Source: Aplectana chamaeleonis | Taxonomy: Eukaryota > Nematoda > Chromadorea > Rhabditida > Cosmocercidae | NCBI GenBank assembly: GCA_029168955.1 | Contig: JAPDOI010000181.1 | Location: forward strand, 703,501-767,500 | Direction: 5' to 3' | DNA: 64,000 nt | Shown here: in pieces, positions 13,101-25,100 of the stretch | Numbering within the stretch: position 1 is the stretch's first letter | How the letters are laid out: every line of letters starts with the position of its first letter | Position numbers and translations under genes: made by a program | Notes under the pieces: model-generated | The model's input: only the letters and a program-made list of their open reading frames with translations | Databases searched by the model: none | Told to the model about the DNA's origin: nothing

Positions 13101-16100
13101 GTTCCCATTTAAGCAATTTGTTTGCGACATACTCGTGTTTTTTTAAGGTGACCAGCACGAGAAATCTGAGGTGAGATCAGGATAAGACAGCTTGCAAAGA
13201 GCCGGCTAAACAGTCATTGAATGAAAACTTCTGAAAATGCATGTAGAGTGATAGTTTTAGTCTGACGAATGGACGGGGCTGCGACGGTAGGCATGTGGAT
13301 TGAATCCACACCGCGGGTGAGACTAAGGAGCAGTTTGACTGGCACACGCGACGCGCGAGACGGAAAAACGTTGAGCGCATCCGTCGTCTTTGGGGCGAAT
13401 GGGGGCTGACGATATTGATTCCGATGCCGACCCTTCGTCTGACACAACAACAACATGAACAAAATGCAAAAAATGGTAAAGGGGAATGGCTAAAATGTAA
13501 CAACAACTACTTTTTCGATGGCCCTCGGTTGACGCGCCCCAAGAACGACGCGCGCGCAGCGTTTTTCCGTTGCGCATGTCGCGTGTGCCAGCCGAACTCC
13601 TCTTTAGCCACACCCGCGGTGTGGATTCGATACACATGCCACGACGGTAGATCACTCCGCGCGAATCGAAATCCCTTTCTCCAGTGAGGCCGCCAACCCC
13701 GCACGGCCAGCAGACTGGTCCATGCGTTAGACTAAATCGAAAACGGAAACCATACAGGACATGTGCTCAATCAGTCAAAGTGCCTTCGGCCAGCGATACA
13801 ACAGTACCCACCTGGACCATAGGGCATATAAGTCATCGTTTCGAAAATGCATGGAATAGCACTATTTTTACTACCAAACCTTCTCCTTGAACGTTCTTGA
13901 CCAATTCTGAATATGGAAAATTATGTTCCTTCTTTAATTTATGATCATAACTCGAGTAGGTAGCCACGACGTTGTTTGGTGGGAAAATTTGCACGCGGGG
14001 AAACTAAAAGAGATGGCTATTGATCGACTGATTCCGCACACGATTGTTGAGTGCGGCATTCGGTATAGGGGCTCTCTACACACCGAGGGAGGAGTTGTCT
14101 CGCCTTTTTCGGCTCTAATTCCACGCGGGACCACTTCGTTTTCGGTGAGCAGCGTAACGTGTCGGACTGCGAAACAGGGACAACTCCTCCTTCGATGTGT
14201 ACTGGCTATAAAACTGCGAAATTCACATGGTTCCTACGCGTGCTGGCGCGGAGCGGAGGTTAGAGACAGTGAGAGAGCGGAGGGCAGACGGAGGCTGAGG
14301 TATCGCGCGCGCCGCTCGCGCCTCGAGTGATGTGAATTACGACGTTTTGTAGAGGGTAGAGAGCTCCCACCCCGAGGCTTCCTAATGGAATAATGCAGGC
14401 GTTATATGCTTTGTAGACTTATAAACTACAGAAACTCCTACGAAGCATACGCCTCTAGTATCAGAGTTGCTGGTGGTATTCGGTACGCATGCAAGACTAC
14501 CTTAGGCACACTGATGTTCTTCACTGCTCGGATTTTATACTCACCTCGCAACTCCACGTCCTCGTCTTCGAGCATAGTTAACATAATCTACATTCATAAC
14601 TTCCGCTTGGAACTCATTATTTAGTAAATCTGCTTCTTCCTGAATGGTCACTGTCGTTATATTGAAACACTAAAAAGTCCGCCTTGATCTTCAGGGCAGA
14701 CTCACAAAAAGCATTTGCGTGATCATGTAGTGTACCAGAGTATCGATATCAACCCGACCACTGGCGAACATTGCATCCAGCCAAGAGAAGTATGACGGCT
14801 GCGACAGTATAACCTTAATTTAATTTATCTTTTCAAGTCTTGCTGCAGCCCCTTTTGCCTGTCAGATACATCATATGCGCTGATATGTTTTTGATATGTT
14901 TGTACTCAGTCGAAGAACTGGGCGTGGCTTAGGTCATTCACAAAGTTTCGAAATCTCGAAATTTTGCCTCAAAATCTAATGAATAGCAGAGCACTGAAGC
15001 TTTCTCCCAGCAAGTCAGAATAGAATCTCCTGCAACACATCTACAACTCGAGAAAAAGGTTAGTGTGTGAACTTTCAAAGCACATATGGCCTATCTCCCT
15101 CTTTTTGAGCCGGTCGGGGTAAGGCTTATCGGACTCATCATGTTAGAACCTCATTACGATTGCTACAGTGGCTGGCAAAAGTATTGGAACACCACATTCC
15201 GTGTGTTTCAACCTTTCCGGTACATTCTTCTGCAACGTGAACAATAATCTTCTGATCCTTATACTTAAAGGCAGTGTTCACGATAGAAAAATCTCAAGTT
15301 TTTTTTTTACAGAAACGTGAGCTTTGGGACCTACCGAAGAAAACAGTGAAAAGAGAATCTCGAAAAACTTTCGGGAAGTGTATGAAGATCGTGTGGGCCA
15401 GTGAACCCATTGGGCCACCCCGCCTCCCAAACTAATTCATTCTGAAGAAGCTTGAATACGTAAACAGCCGGACAGCAAAGAAAATGGCTTTGATAAGTAG
15501 CAGTGGATAAGGTGGATCATGTTATCACATAGAAACGCTTCATTCTTTCACAACGGTCAATCCTTACAATCTCAAAAATATGACGTCACACAAGAGGTCC
15601 TGCTTGGGCGGTACAAAGGGCTTTTTCGTCACTTTCTGCAGTTCTCACTGACGCTACTGCCACAGTAAGCTCTTAACCTGTCATAATCAGCAAAAAACTG
15701 AACATCAATGATTTATCGTGAACACTGGCTTTAAAGCAGTTATGTCCCGGTGTGTGTATATATGTATGTGTGTATGTGTGTCCTGCGATTCTCTGAAATG
15801 GATGATCAGAACTGTTATAAAATGATACCAACGTTCAGGTGGGTAGGACATATATCGATTACCGAAAATTTACCCTGGATCATATGCTGCGCGCCTCGGG
15901 GCGCTCGTGTTTGTCCGTGGGGCGCACTCTTGGCTGTGGGTCATGGTAACCTCATTGAATCATTTAGCCCTAGAAGGGCTACGCTGTAATCAAAGCGACA
16001 GGTCTCCAGTAGTAATGTACGAAACACCGTACAGAATCGATAGGGTTTGGCAGCGTGCAGGACGTCATAGAAAATGCGCAGGACCCCAGTGGGAGTGTGC

Positions 16101-19100
16101 AGGACACCGTAGAAAGTGTACTGGACCCCAGTGGAAGTGCACAGGACACCATAGAAAGTGTGCAGGACCTCAGTGGGAGTGGGCAGAACGCCGTAGAAAG
16201 TGCGCTGGACCCCTGCAGAAACGCAAAGGACACCGTATATAGTGTAAGTGGGAGCGCGCTGGAAGTGTGAAGGACCTAAGTGGGAGTGTGCAGAAAAACG
16301 AAGAAGGTGGGCAGGACCTTACAAGGGAGTGTGCAGGAAGTCACAGAATATGTGCAGGATGTCATAGAAAGTGTGCAGAACCTTCGCTGTGCGTAGGACG
16401 TGGATGCAAAGTTGCAGGGTCTGGGGTGGAGTGTGCAGTACGCACTCAAATGAAGTAGTCGTGTGTGTAGGGGAGCATTCGACACGTTCAGAGAAATGGG
16501 GGGAATTTCAGAGACATTTTCTCAGCAGTCTAGGCAAGACACCTTTGCTTCAGCTCCTCCCCTACCTATTTATCACTTACCTAAACCGTTCACTTGTTTC
16601 TATTCAATAAACTACAGGATTCGCTCATAAATACGCGGAGATTCTGAGGTTTCCATTAGCGTTTATAAGCACATCTCCCCTACATATTTCATTTATTGGG
16701 AAAAGTAGCATGGAGTAGGTCGATTAAGGTATTCCCATTTATACAACTACAGTGCGGTTGTTCTTATCATGACAGCGATTAATATGCAAGAACGACCACT
16801 TGAGGACCTTGGAAATCGGATTTTAGGCCCCCGTCATAGTCGGTGGATCCCACCGGGTCGATACGCATCAAATTCGTGGAAGACGGGTGCAAAAAATTCA
16901 ACCCACTGAGTCCGACTGCGACCGTCTGTGCCTACCGCAATCCCCCCGGTCGATACTGATATTTCTCATGCGTACAAGGGCGGGGCCAATGCACCGACTG
17001 AGTCCTACTGAGTCCCACTGAGTCCCACCGAAAACATCCTCACCCCACCCGGTCGATATAGGTGTTTTTCACGTGATTTGGGTGCATTTTTTTCGGCCGA
17101 CTGCGACCTGCCGAGTCCCGCCGCATCTCGACTCTCGTCGTCTGCGCTCTGCCCCACCCGCTGCTGATACGGAAATCAGATTCAGACATGTTGAAAACAA
17201 GAAAAATCAGCCACCAAACACGATCCGATTCACAGCTGAAGTGATAATCGTCACTATCAATTGCGTGTTTCGCAGAGGAGTTGGTTGGCGCTGGAGGCAA
17301 CCGGACTCAGTGGGACTCAGCAGGTTTTCCACCCCGGACTCATTCGGACTCAGTCGGACTCAGCAGGTTTTTCGACGAAGTCTGACCGGGGCCTTAGAGC
17401 AGAAGTATTAACTAACGAGGAATTCGGGCTGTTGCAGCTTTAGAATGCTCATAAGGATGCAACAGATTGTCACAGAACGACCCCAACGGTTCAAGCCAGC
17501 GATAGCCGGCAATCTACAACTGGATTGTTACGTTTTACGGGCTTGCGTATGGGGCTAAACCCGATATGCAGCAGCTTCTTTGCTCAGTAAAGGCTGTTTG
17601 AACTCTCTAGCAGATTACGGAGCAGTCCATCGGGTAACAAAAGTTAAAATCCGTGTTGATAGATTAACGTGCCGTGAGAAGTTGGCGCACAGAAAAGACC
17701 TCCTGAGCGAAAGCTTCGCTTGATCTTGCTAGTCTAAGATATTTTGACCAGCTTGACTCTGAGAGTGTAACGCATTTTCGATGTTGATTTCAGTTCAATA
17801 TGGTTTACAGGAGGTTCATTTATGCAGACTTGCAAGCAATAAGCTGAGAAGCATGTATTTTCTAGGAGCGGCTTCTAACACTGCCCAAAGTTTCAGCACT
17901 GAATACCCTTGCTTGTTGCTTGTTTTTGTTTTTTTAATGAAGCTTGTTTTTGTGCGTTTTTCCTGCAAATTTTCACTTGTTTCATTGACTTCTAATTTGT
18001 AATTAACAGACCTACATTTTCATGAAGAGAGCTCAAAAATTGTTTCTGTCGCGAACCTTGCTATTAAAGGCAGTGTTAACGATAGAAAATGTGTTTCAGT
18101 TTCCACTCGTAGTGGGTAGTGGACGGGCACTCTGAAATGTTCACGTTGAAAGAACGCTTGAAAACGAGCCAGGAAGAGCCCCAAAAGAGCCCGAAGTTGC
18201 CACTTGAGCGCGAGGCAAACCCCAAAAGCGCAATGCCCGCCCTCCGACGTGAACAAATGAAAACTCGAGATCGTGAAATGAGCGAGGACTGAAGTGATCC
18301 TCTGTTTCCGAGCCAAACTTAATCTGTTCCCTCAATCTGCGAGGGTGGAGACAGCGAGAAAGTGTGGGGAGAAGGAGACGCAGCGTACGTGGGGCAGACG
18401 CACGCGATGATCAGAAATGAACTTCACTAGGAAACAGAGGATAGAAGACTCGGACAACTCGTCCACTATGCTTCCCCAGCTCAATTTTTGAGTGACTATA
18501 ACTCTGTTCCCAGAAGGTCGTGTACGATTCCAGAGACATCAGTGGGATCAGCATGGGGCCGTTTTCCAGATAGGCGGAAAAACAGAAAAAACAATTTTTT
18601 TGTGAGCACTGCCTTTGAAGTAGAGCGATAAGCAGAGTTTGAAGCCCTATTCAGCCTTAAAAACTCACGTGTCAAAGTATTGTTGTATTCGAGATATACG
18701 CGGAGGACTGAACTGTGTGGAAGTAGGTGTTCCGATACTTTTACCCGTTACTGTATATTTTGTCATCACCGTTCGCTCCGCTGCTTGCTACGCCCAGGCC
18801 CATCCGAGCGAGGTTGGCTTCATGTGTGCTTTTGAAGCTTCCTTTTTTGTAAAACGAATCTTTTAAGCATTTTCGATGGCTCAACAGGCCTAAGCACAGG
18901 TTGGTTGAAAAGTATTGAAAGCAAAAGCTAAAGAATGTTAACTTTTAAATGAAATCAGATTTTTTTTATTTAGAACAATCTCACCGACTTCAATACACTT
19001 CTTACAATGATCCTGCAATAATTTTATACCATTTCTGTAATGATTTTCTGGAAGCTCTGCAAAATACTGTTCCACGACTGAAATAGCTTCTGTGGCGACG

Positions 19101-22100
19101 TCTTTAAACTCACTTTAATCCATTCACGACCACGTGTCCCACCGGTGGGACACGCATTGACTACCAGTTCGGACCGCGTGTCCCACCGGTGGGACACCTT
19201 TTTTAAAAATGGATTACTCGCCCCCCCCCACAAGAAACTACTTTCGAACCTACATATGATCATTGCATTGACCCACACAAGACTTGAATAAAAACCTCGT
19301 GGTTCACCAGTTGGTGAAATGCAACAACATATGAAGAATTTTCTAGAATCAGGCGGGCTGAAGTAAAGGAAGAAAGGGCTGTAAAGTAACTTTTGAAGCA
19401 CCTTATGATTTCTTTTCCCTTCTATTGCTAACTTTTAGGTTGTTTAGTAGAAACCTATCGTGTGCAACTCGTTTACTTTTCTGGAAGCGTTCCAGCTCGA
19501 TTGACCCCTTTTTGATTTTGGGTAGATGTTCCTCGATAACGAAAGCTTCTCGGAACCTCAAACTCTGACACTGTTCGATTACCGTTGCTAGCTACAATAT
19601 AGACGCATAAAAAGGTGAAGCATTTACCCGTGGTACGCTAAGCAACCCAGCGTGTCCCAGCGGGGAGACACGCTATACAGTGACACAATACTGCAAGCGG
19701 TCCAAACGTGCAGTCACTTAAAATTACTCGTGGTCGTGAATGGGTTGAAGGCATCGTTCGCGCTGTAAACCACAATCCATTTTTTGGCTCAATTTCATCA
19801 ATTAGCTCAATAGACCACACCGGTAAACATTGGCGCGTCAAAAACGTAGCGTTATGAGGTTGGAAGGGGTTAAAAATAAGGATCCGCCACAAGTTCTCAC
19901 CAGCCATCTAGCACAGGGAACAGAAGCGCCATGTCAGGCGCGAGAGATACTGTATTGCAAACTCTTTTCGGAAAATCTTATCATCCAAAGTTGCACAGCG
20001 AAAGCTTCCTATTTTTAGGTGATTTTGGTAGAAGAAAGGCAAAAGGAATCCTTTCACCTAGATAGTTTAAAGCGTAGAACCACTTCAGACGTTTAGAAAA
20101 AAACTTCGGAAGTATTGCACTGGACTCACCGAATTCGACAGAGGGGGCGAAAAATCGTTTTTTAAATAGTTTTTGAACGCATTTATTTTGCGGAAGCTGG
20201 GGTTTTTTGGGGTTTCTTTGCTATTGTCGCTTACCTCTAGAGCATGCCTACCCAAAAACATGGAAAAATAAGACACCGATCATTACGCGTGCGATGCTTT
20301 TAAGTAGGGAGCTGATGCTTCTTGCAGCTGCGCCCCTTGCAGCTTCTTCTGCGAGTATACTGGCTCGCAACGGCTTATTGAGCCTTAGCACACGCTGGTG
20401 CAACAGTAGGTAGAATGGGGACAGGAACTTCTATACACCGAGGAATGATTTGTCCTGCCTTTTGCTGCTCTAATTCCACTCGGGACCACTTCGCTCGCGC
20501 TGAGTGGAGTGACGATTCAAACTGAAAAAAACGGGACAACTCCTCACTCAGTGTGTAGACAGCCTCTGACCCGGTAGAATGCTGTACAATATGGGCGTGG
20601 CCTCTTACTATATTGGCGAGAGCACGCGCGGTATCAATCGAGTGCTTACATTGAGTATAGTCGGCAATATGATTCATTAAAATTAGCCATCGTCAGAGCA
20701 CTTTTGTGAGCACGTGCATGTTAACGAAAGCGGCTTTAACTTTCCAAATAGCTTGTTCATACGTAATTCTTTATGTAAAATATGGAGTACTCGTTCGTCT
20801 GAGATGAATATGGTATTAGCGATTTGACGCTTAGTCACACTTGGACCTTCATTAACAATATTATGTACTTGCTCAATGATTTCTGGTGTTGTTGTAGTTT
20901 TTGGTCGCTCACTATGTGGTTCATCTTCAACGCTTCTACAACCGCGTTTGAACTCTACAACCCATCGATGCCCAGTTTTGTTTCGGAAGGTTAAACCTTC
21001 TAAAACAAAGAATTCTATCACTGCACGATACTCAATTTTTTTCCATTGTTAAAAATACACCGACACGTCGAATTAATATGGCTTGTAAACAATGAACGAA
21101 TAAACATATCGAAATAAAATGTTTAGCATGTTCATATAAAAAATGAAATGTCAAAATGGCGTATGATTTTTAAATCCTCTACTGCTTAATAGGTGTCGCT
21201 TTCAGAACTTTTCTACCGGCATGTACACAAAGCCAAGAACGATTTGCATGCGATTCCCCGCTTGTATTTGGCTCGAACATAAAGAGGTAACAACTCCTAC
21301 CCGGTACACACTATAGCTCCATGATTTTGGGAGAAAGTTATCGAAATACGACTTCCATTTAATCGACGGATAGTCCTTCTCGAGCTGTTGTATCGTATAG
21401 AAGTTATGCTGCTGTCCGTAATTTCTCAAGTGAATCAGTACGATCAAATGATGATAAGTGATTGCAAGTGATTGTTTAGGAACGATAAACAAACCTCATT
21501 TCACTATCTGGCCATGATGCGATGGCAATGTCACGTTCGAGGTTGACAACTTTTGTAGCAGCCTTCAAGTAATGGTCCACGAATCGGTAGCATATTCGAA
21601 CTTCTGCATAATAGCGTGAACAATGACGCAAAACTATACCTCACGGGTCGAAGAGTACAGAAAGTACGGGCGTCTCTCCAGAATATACTCGGCGAAATTC
21701 ATAAGACTAAATTCGATAGTCTGCCGCCGTTGCTTCAAATTTATACGAAACTGAGGAAGAATGTAGTTTTCTCTAGCCATCGAAAGAGAGGGCTGAAAAT
21801 GGGTCTTACAAGGTTTCAATGCTTTTGGAACATCTTCGTTGAAAGTCTGTTATATTACGATTTGGGTTGATGCATAATCATGGAACGTTTACATTAATGC
21901 GTTTTTCTTTAGTGAAAGTTGGCGTTTCGTCCTCAATATCAACATAAAAAAATCTTTAAAATTTAGAAAAACTTCGACTCGAAAATCACACTCATATTCG
22001 CCTTATTATGCTCTACCACTACGAGAAAGGATGGACCGCAGCTCAGTCATTTTGCGAACTCAACGATTTTTTTGGCAAAGGAATGATTACTGATATCCCT

Positions 22101-25100
22101 AACAGAAATGGCAAGCGGCAATTCATCATCAACAGCGACCTCTACCTGGCTCAGCTTGATCGCCTTAACGCTGCGATCGAGGCGAAAAGACCGCGCAAAA
22201 AACCACATCGTGTTCCATCACGGTCACGCCCATTCGCATGTTGATCGCCGTGTGATCAAATCCATCGCCAATAAGGGATGGGATCTGCTCCCACACTGAT
22301 AGAAGACTATCATGTCAATCGCTCTTTGAAAAATTGGCAAACAAGCAAAGTCCACGACGACTTGGATGAATTGGTGTCTGATGCCAAAGTCTGGATTGCC
22401 TCCAAAAATCGCGACTACTTCGCACGTGGAATCGACCGACTGCCAAGCAAATGGGAAGCAGCTCTTGGAGTGGATGACGACTGTGCTCTCGAATGATCAT
22501 TTAAACATGCTTTGATTAAGTATTATTACTGTTTTTGTTGAATAAAACTATTAAAAAACGTTCATAATTATGCATCAACCCAATAATTCGTTTTACTCTG
22601 TTAACCTGTGGCTGGAAGGCCTAACACGGCATTCGGCTTGTTTTGCGCTTTATCAGAGTGAGAGCATTGTTCTTCGATTCTCTCATTCTATGAGGGGCAT
22701 TCAAAGACAGGGTCCGGGCAGGATTTTATCTTGGAGGTTTTCCGCTAAAGCGGAGCGCAGGCAGCGGATTATTCCAAAAGATATCGTAACCTTGTCCCCG
22801 AAAGCTTTTTCACCTGTGTGGATTTCGAGATAATTTTTGAATCACCTGGGAGATGTAGAGTACATTATCGTGGTTGTTTTTGGTGTCGACAGAAACCCAT
22901 GATTCCATGAACGTGCCAAGTGCAAGCTCCAGCTCCATACGGCCCATGACAGCAAAGACATCAAGATCGGATTTGAGAGAGATGTTCATGAAGGGTATTC
23001 CCCCGAACCTGTCAAAGCGAGAGCTTGGCGTTGATCTTAATTAAACATAAATTCGAAAATTTGAATGGCTGACACAATAGTTGCTCAGAACATAATTTTT
23101 TTGTTCAAATTCTGCGCTCAGAACTAGAGACTGCGAAATGTTTTTTGAGTTTCATTACCTCTACGAAATGAGGTTTCCAAAAGTTCGAATTACACCAGCC
23201 GCCTTTATAGCGGTTTCTTGCCCGTTTCGGGCAGAACGTGAAGGTCTGACGAAGGCTCTAGAAGCCGGAAGCTTACCGAAAGGATGTTTCAAACATACGA
23301 AAACCTTAATTTCAAAAGAATTTTCATACGTTCGAAATTCAGTGAGCATTTTGCAGCCTCTTGTTTTGCGTAGTTACTGTGAACGGAAACTGGGTTCGGG
23401 GATAGCATTACCCTGCTATATTTTTTGCTTAGCGAAAGCCTGTTACTGTGCTTATCTGGGCCAAATTCCGGTCCGCAATTGCGTCTCGACACGCCTTGCG
23501 GCCGCACGCTCCCGAGTCAGAAGAGCTTCCAGCGCCGCAGCCGCCGATCTGCTGACTCTAGGTGGGTTTTGGGAAGTGGAAACTAAGAAAAATTAGAAAA
23601 AATTGTGTAAAAAAGCCACGTCGAGTCGGCTTTGGCGCTGGAAACCCGACTGACTCGAGCGCGTGCGGCCGCAAAGCGTATCGAGACGCAATTGCGGACC
23701 GGAATTTGACCCAGATAAGCACAGTACATCACTTCAACCGAAAGCAAAGTTGTCAAAGGGGTCGAAACCCTCTTCTCAGAAAGACTGTGAAGCCACCTGT
23801 ATTCCGATACACTTCTCAGGGATCATATGTCAAGAAAATGTACGCACTTGAATGAACTACCACCAATTATCCACTACTTACAGGTCAACTCCACATGGCC
23901 TTTCAGTCCGCGAAGTGCACGCTGGTTGCGAAAGCGTGCTGCGGCGCGGTTCCGGGTACCCTCAAACAAAGATTTCGGATAACCCGTACGATGGGATCAC
24001 CGGGCACCGAAGGCAAAAACTGCCCGGGTTTCCCACATCCCTGTCTGAGGATACTCGCAACCGCGCCACAGTACGCTTTCGCAGTCAGCGTGCACTTCGC
24101 GGACTGAACGGCAATGCGGAGTTGAACTCTACAAGGCTATGCTAGAGCAAGGTGATTGGCTCTGGCGGCTTGTACAAGAACGATTCACAGGAAGAGTTGG
24201 ACTCTGTTTGAATGGCTGAATCAGAGGCCCAGCCTTCAGTGTTGGACAAGATGCAGTCGGTTCGAGCTTTGTCGTACAACATAGAATTAAATCATTGTTG
24301 GCTATCAAAACGATTTTTGAGCTCTCTTAACGAGAATATTGTTTTGGTCATCACAAAAGTAAAAGTAAGTGAAAAACCCGGAAATTTGCCGGAAAACGTT
24401 TAAAAACAAGGTATAACGGCTAATTGCAGGTCTCGACCGGCCCCCTAGAGATTTTCGTTGAAGCCACAGTATACCCTCGGACATGATTTTTGTGATTTTC
24501 ATCTGACTGTGTAGTAGATCCCTCCTATGTAACACGCGCCAAGTGCGAGATCTCGATTTCTCCAAATAAGCGAGATATAAGCGACCACAGGCCCGACCCC
24601 TTTCGCTCACCACCACTGCCCAGACCCCCCCCCCAGATTTTTGCTTTTTATAGCGGCTAGATAGATGGGTGAATTCTCCACAAGTCTTCGTTCTTCAGTC
24701 AATTGCTGGACAGTCTCCTTATCCTGGCTTGCTCTCTCCGCAACGGTTGCGAATGAGGAGAAATACAAGCCTGAGACAACTCGTCCACCAATATTTCACC
24801 CTTAAATTATAGGCATCTTTAATGAGCCATAACTCTGTTCATAGGGGGTCTTGGACGATTTCAGAGATACAACTGTGATCAGAGTGTGACCCTCTCTAAG
24901 ATCAGTACAAAAGCTTAAAATAATTCCCTGGGTGTTCTGTGCCTCTAATGCTTGTTTATCGCCTTATGTTTTGCTGATAAACTAGTCAGTAGTCTCAAAA
25001 GCTCAGAAATTACTTAGAAGCAAAGTAAAGATTGACGGATCAGGCATTCCTGCAATAACTTGTCCCTCAGCGTTTTTTTCTATAAGGCTTCACTTATTTT

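Larger units (their letters stand above)
15164..18755. mobile_element. Tc1/mariner-type TIR element carrying nested MITEs
   Basis: The left end starts TACAGTGGCTGGCAAAAGTA and continues TTGGAACACC. The right end is its inverse with about 25 of 30 positions matching, and both ends carry TA. It encloses the TTAA MITEs at 15265 and 18064, the Harbinger-like MITE at 16826 and the minisatellite near 16040. Without these it would be about 2 kb. I found no transposase remnant inside. Confidence 0.65.

Noticed and set aside
15907..16485. Overlapping frames on both strands that look like repetitive proteins.
   Set aside because: They arise from a minisatellite whose 21-bp half unit contains no stop in several frames.
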